This document shows positions 60,446 through 64,000 of a stretch of 64,000 bases of DNA, piece by piece. The first letter of the stretch is position 1; each line of letters begins with the position of its first letter. The translations under genes were made by a program, and so were the position numbers. Where the stretch lies: positions 1 to 64,000 of the forward strand of contig NZ_NSGE01000006.1 of the NCBI RefSeq assembly GCF_002294985.1, read 5' to 3'. Below the pieces are notes generated by a model, which worked only from the letters and a program-made list of their open reading frames with translations, did not search any database and was not told where the DNA came from. This DNA comes from Mesorhizobium sp. WSM3862 (GTDB taxonomy: Bacteria; Pseudomonadota; Alphaproteobacteria; Rhizobiales; Rhizobiaceae).

Positions 60446-62322
60446 CAGTTGCCCCTGTATTTGGCGGTCAATGCCTTTTCCTTCGCCGTATCGATCCACC
60501 AGGAGTCGATATCGGCGCCACGGTAGCTGGGCTGCTTTTCGGGCATGCCGAACTTGTTCCAGTAGGCAAGCCAGACCACCGCCCGGTAGTATTGCGGCAC
60601 GGTATAGTAGTTCCACAACAGCACGCGATCGAGCGCATGAGTGGCGGCGACGAGATCGTCGCGGTCGGTGGCGAAGATGACGCGGTCCACCAGCGCGTCG
60701 ACGACCGGGTCCTTGATGCCGGAGTAATTGCGCGAGCCGGGTGAATCGGCGGACTTCGAACTCCAGAAATCGCGCTGTTCGTTGCCGGGCGAATCCGACT
60801 GCTGCAGCACGTTGGTGATGACGTCGTAGTCGAAATTGTTGACGCGGTTGACGTACTGGCTTGGGTCGATGATGCGCAGCGTCGCATCGACGCCGATCTT
60901 GCGCAGATTGGCGATATAGTTGCCGGAGAGGATCTGATCCGTGTCGGACGTGCCGAGGATCTCGAATTTGAACGGCGCGCCGGTCTTGGCGTTCATCATC
61001 TTGCCGCCCTTGATCACCCAGCCGGCCTGGGCGAAGAGGTCGACAGCCTGCTTCAGATATTTCCGCTCCGCTTGCGGTGAGTCGTAGACCGGCAGCTTGA
61101 ACTCCTGGGTGAACAGTTCAGGCGGCAGCTTGTCGCGATACTTCTCGAGGATTTCGAGTTCCTTGCCTTGCGGCAGACCGCTCGACGCGAGTTCCGTACC
61201 TTGGAAATAGCTTTGGGTGCGCGTGTTGGAATTGAAGAACAGCGTTCGGTTCATCGTCTCGAAGTCATAGGGATAGGTCAGCGCCTCGCGGACCCGGCGA
61301 TCCTGGAACAGCGCCCGGCGCTGGTTCAGCATGAAGGCCTGCATCGGCTCCGGCGAAGTGGTCTTGAATTCCTTTTTGATCACGTCGCCGGCGTTCACCG
61401 CCGGAAAGTTGTAAGCCGTCGCCCAGCGCCGCGAGCTGTTTTCGGCCTTGATGTCGTCTAGCCCGCCCTTGGTAAAGGCCTGCCACGCAGCATTCTCGTC
61501 CAGTATGTAGGTGAAGCGCTGAGTGTCGAAGTTCTCCCGGCCGATCTTCACCGGCAGCTTGGCGCCCCAGTAATCAGGCACGCGCTGCCAGACGATCTCG
61601 GAACCCGGCTTGAAGCTGGCGATCTTGTAGGCGGCGGATCCCAGCGGCGGCTCGAGAGTCGGCCTGGTGATGTCGCGCTTCTTGCCGCTGGCATCGGTGC
61701 CCTCCCACCAGTGCTTCGGCAGGACGACCAGATCGCCGATAATCTTGGGCAGCTCGCGGTTGCCCTTCTGGTTGAAATGAAACTCGACCTCGCGGTCGGA
61801 AATCGCCACCGCGTCGGTAACGTTCTCGAAATAGCGGTTGTATTGGGGGGCGTTGGCCTTCAGCACCTGGAACGACCAGACCACATCGTCGACGGTGATC
61901 GGCTGGCCGTCATGCCATTTCGCGCGCCGGTCGAGCCGGTAGGTCGCCGAGGAATAGTCGGGCGGGTATTTATAGGCATCGGCAACCAGCGGGTGGCTGA
62001 CGCTGCCCTCGTCGGTCGCCTGGTCCATCAGCGTGTCGTAGAGCAGGCCGCCGCCGAACCCGGCGAGCCCCGCGGCCGGCGACCCCGGCACGATATAGGG
62101 GTTGAAGCTGTCGAAAGTGCCGACAACGACGGAGTCGTGGGCGCCACCCTTGGGAGCGTCCGGATTGACATAGTCGTAGCGTTGGAAATTTTCGCCGTAT
62201 TTGGACGGGCCGGTCAGCGAGGACGTGGTGTGCCACTCATCAGCGAGGCTGGCCTGCAGGCTGGCGGCGAAGGCGATCGCCAGCATCGATGCGAAAAACG
62301 TCCGGAAGCGGCCGACCGTCAT
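60445..62322 (-). CDS. Peptide-binding protein of the Yej-type transporter (first)
   Basis: This 625-residue SBP_bac_5 protein has a Sec-type leader (FRTFFASMLAIAFAASLQASLA) and the motifs YDYVNPDAPKGG, YRLDRRAKWHDGQPITVDDVVWSF and YRAVVWLAYWNKFGMPEKQP. It is the first gene of the operon, with a GAGGAGAA ribosome site before the ATG at 62322. It feeds the same permease as its paralog; the different export signals suggest they may have different cargo or folding needs. Confidence 0.9.
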   Translation of the reverse strand: MTVGRFRTFFASMLAIAFAASLQASLADEWHTTSSLTGPSKYGENFQRYDYVNPDAPKGGAHDSVVVGTFDSFNPYIVPGSPAAGLAGFGGGLLYDTLMDQATDEGSVSHPLVADAYKYPPDYSSATYRLDRRAKWHDGQPITVDDVVWSFQVLKANAPQYNRYFENVTDAVAISDREVEFHFNQKGNRELPKIIGDLVVLPKHWWEGTDASGKKRDITRPTLEPPLGSAAYKIASFKPGSEIVWQRVPDYWGAKLPVKIGRENFDTQRFTYILDENAAWQAFTKGGLDDIKAENSSRRWATAYNFPAVNAGDVIKKEFKTTSPEPMQAFMLNQRRALFQDRRVREALTYPYDFETMNRTLFFNSNTRTQSYFQGTELASSGLPQGKELEILEKYRDKLPPELFTQEFKLPVYDSPQAERKYLKQAVDLFAQAGWVIKGGKMMNAKTGAPFKFEILGTSDTDQILSGNYIANLRKIGVDATLRIIDPSQYVNRVNNFDYDVITNVLQQSDSPGNEQRDFWSSKSADSPGSRNYSGIKDPVVDALVDRVIFATDRDDLVAATHALDRVLLWNYYTVPQYYRAVVWLAYWNKFGMPEKQPSYRGADIDSWWIDTAKEKALTAKYRGN

Positions 62323-62426
62323 GCGTTCTCCTCGTCGCAACAGTACCCACCGGCAATCTAGATCATTTGACGCCGGTGAAAACCGCAAGCGCCGGCTTTT
62401 GTCTCAGCATATGCGGCTTTCCTAAC

Positions 62427-62453
62427 AAAAAAGCCGGGATGAACCCGGCTTTT
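62427..62453 (-). terminator. Strong terminator after the cytochrome gene
   Basis: AAGCCGGG and CCCGGCTT form a perfect stem with a five-base loop, flanked by A and T runs, so it can work on both strands. On the minus strand it ends the cytochrome c transcript. Confidence 0.88.
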
Positions 62454-62478
62454 CCAAGGTGTCTTTATGACGAAATGT

Positions 62479-63180
62479 TTATTGCGCCGGCGCAACCGGC
62501 TTGGCCGGGGCGGCACCTTCGGCCGGCTTTGCCGGAGCCGCACCTTCGGCCGGCTTGGCGGGTGCGGCACCTGTGGCCGGCTTCGCCGCGGCGGCGCCTT
62601 CGGCGGGCTTGGCTTCCGCCGAAGCGCCCGGCTGCGGCAGCGGCTTCGGATTGTCCGACAGCGTGCGCAGATAGGCGATCACGTTGGCGCGGTCCTCGTC
62701 CTTCGGCAGGCCGGCAAAGCCCATCGCCGTGCCCTTCACGAACTTCTTCGGCGCGTTGATGAAGTGGTTGAGGTTGTCGTAGGTCCACTTCTCGGCGCCG
62801 CCCTTGGAAAAATCCTTCATGCCGGCCGAATAGGCGAAGCCCTCATGCTCGGCGACGGGGCGATCGATGATGTCCCAGAGGTCCGGACCGACCTTGTTGG
62901 GGCCGCCCTTTTCGCCGGAATGGCAGGCCTGGCACTTCTTGAAAATGGCGGCGCCCGTCTCGGCATTGGCGGTGGCGAGCAGGTCGGCGATCGGCTTGGC
63001 TTCGGCCGCGGGCGCGGCAGCGCCGCCGCCTTCGGCCGGCTCGGCCGCCTCGATGGCGAAGCCCGGCTTCTCGGGAGCGGGGGAGGCAAACAGCCCGTCG
63101 GAAACGATGCCCACGGAAAAGACGACGAAACAGGTTCCGAGGAATCCGGCGAGCAGCTTGTTGACTTCGTTGGAATCCAT
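62479..63180 (-). CDS. cycM: Membrane-anchored cytochrome c (CycM type)
   Basis: This 233-residue protein has an N-terminal uncleaved anchor (LLAGFLGTCFVVFSVGIVSDGLF, about 9-31), a class I cytochrome c domain with CQACH (Cys83, Cys86, His87), the NKVGPDLW segment and the likely axial Met153 in TAMGFAG. The C-terminal tail has Ala/Pro/Lys repeats (AEGAAPAKP). It probably carries electrons from the bc1 complex to an oxidase. The ATG at 63180 begins the anchor. Confidence 0.88.
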   Translation of the reverse strand: MDSNEVNKLLAGFLGTCFVVFSVGIVSDGLFASPAPEKPGFAIEAAEPAEGGGAAAPAAEAKPIADLLATANAETGAAIFKKCQACHSGEKGGPNKVGPDLWDIIDRPVAEHEGFAYSAGMKDFSKGGAEKWTYDNLNHFINAPKKFVKGTAMGFAGLPKDEDRANVIAYLRTLSDNPKPLPQPGASAEAKPAEGAAAAKPATGAAPAKPAEGAAPAKPAEGAAPAKPVAPAQ

Positions 63181-63372
63181 ACGCCCCTTGCTCCCTTTTC
63201 CGGCGGACCGTCCCGTCCACTCCGTCCGTCGGTATAGCGAAGGCCCCAACGGGCCCGTTAAATCGCGCGGAAACTAGGTCTTTTGCTTCGTCGTTGCAAC
63301 ACCTATAAGGGCGCTTCCAGTGAGACGTTTTGCCACTTTTCCATCCGCTTCCCCGGCTGTCCCAGAAGTCCC

Positions 63373-64000
63373 ATGTCGACATTGATCCTGATCCCCGCCC
63401 GCATGGCCTCGACGCGCCTGCCGGGCAAGCCGCTGGCCGACATCGCCGGCGCGCCGATGATCGTCCATGTCGCCCGCCGCGGCGCCGAGGCTGGGCTCGG
63501 CCGTGTGGTGGTGGCGACCGACACCGAAGCGGTCGCCTCGGCGGTAAGGGATCACGGTTTCGAGGCGGTGATGACGCGCGCGGACCACGAATCGGGATCC
63601 GACCGCATCTTCGAGGCGCTCACCGTGCTGGACCCGGAGAAAAAGGTCGAAACCATCGTCAACGTCCAGGGCGATCTGCCGACCATCGATCCTGAGATCA
63701 TCGGCGCATCGCTGCGGCCCTTCGCCGACCCGTCGGTCGACATAGCCACGCTCGGCGTCGAGATTGTGCGCGACGAGGAAAGGACCAATCCGAACGTGGT
63801 CAAGATCGTCGGCTCGCCGCTCTCGGCGACAAGGCTGAAGGCGCTCTATTTCACGCGCGCCACGGCGCCGTGGGGGGAGGGCCCGCTCTATCACCACATC
63901 GGCCTCTATGCCTACCGCCGGACAGCGCTGGAACGTTTCGTGGCGCTGAAGCCGTCGCCGCTCGAACGCCGTGAGCGGCTGGAGCAGCTGCGGGCGCTGG
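63373..64000 (+). CDS. kdsB: 3-deoxy-manno-octulosonate cytidylyltransferase, cut by window end
   Basis: The first 209 residues of KdsB are seen: STLILIPARMASTRLPGKPLADIAGAPMIVHVARRG (CTP-binding loop), VVVATDTEAVASAVRDHGFEAVMTRADHESGSDRI, NVQGDLPTIDP, and YHHIGLYAYRRTALERFVALKPSPLERRERLEQLRAL. It activates Kdo as CMP-Kdo for lipopolysaccharide. The gene runs off the right edge. Divergent from cycM. Confidence 0.95.
   Translation, partial: MSTLILIPARMASTRLPGKPLADIAGAPMIVHVARRGAEAGLGRVVVATDTEAVASAVRDHGFEAVMTRADHESGSDRIFEALTVLDPEKKVETIVNVQGDLPTIDPEIIGASLRPFADPSVDIATLGVEIVRDEERTNPNVVKIVGSPLSATRLKALYFTRATAPWGEGPLYHHIGLYAYRRTALERFVALKPSPLERRERLEQLRAL

Overview
The window is a GC-rich alphaproteobacterial chromosome segment carrying one complete-looking prophage of about 39 kb. 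The flanking genes suggest Hyphomicrobiales, probably Mesorhizobium or a close relative: paired DUF1501/DUF1800 genes, an adenylate cyclase with a TolB-like domain and TPRs, a Yej-type peptide ABC transporter with two binding proteins, a membrane-anchored CycM-type cytochrome c, kdsB, a cisplatin-response-type ATP-dependent ligase with its exonuclease, and palindromic intergenic repeats. The genus is an inference from gene content; no 16S or other marker is present.

Left flank (1-8086), all genes on the minus strand: DUF1501 and DUF1800 proteins, a small exported protein, a four-gene cluster (EF-hand protein, ECF sigma factor, likely anti-sigma membrane protein, periplasmic metal-sensor-like protein), a YodC-like protein and the cyclase.

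Prophage (8087-47413). A 17-bp direct repeat, aactggtgccgcttgcg, bounds it at 8087-8103 and 47397-47413; the right copy is the 3' end of an intact tRNA-Thr(CGU) gene. From left to right it holds: integrase; two tandem paralogous proteins of unknown function; an AlpA-like regulator; a replication block (helicase, Toprim primase, helper proteins); terminase small and large subunits; a tail fibre; a lysis cassette (GH108 endolysin, holin-like proteins, Rz/Rz1-like spanins); a secreted/membrane cargo pair; portal, scaffold, capsid, adaptor and ejection proteins; then a cargo zone with small stress-type genes, minus-strand small genes, a tRNA-Ile2(CAU), and an immunity region (XRE repressor, TGTGT/ACACA palindromes and a divergent three-gene operon running to attR). 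No tape-measure or long-tail genes are seen, so the particle is probably a short-tailed (podovirus) phage. Excision would place the right-end operon directly upstream of int.

The most notable structure is a 20-bp sequence, CAAGCGGCTTAGAGTTTCGC, found four times (one copy with a single change), always on the plus strand and always 24-45 bp before the first gene of a late module (tail fibre, lysis, portal, capsid). It behaves like a phage-specific late promoter or regulator site, yet no phage RNA polymerase or recognised activator is encoded. Other points of interest are the tandem paralogs behind int, two DUF3606-like small genes under host EcfG-type (general stress) promoters, a nested hairpin at 11240-11295, and several small membrane-protein genes.

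Right flank (47476-64000): a membrane-anchored protein, the DNA repair ligase/exonuclease pair, a TPR-methyltransferase, a lipoprotein, a hydroxyacid dehydrogenase, the five-gene Yej-type transporter operon on the minus strand, CycM and the start of kdsB, which runs off the window.
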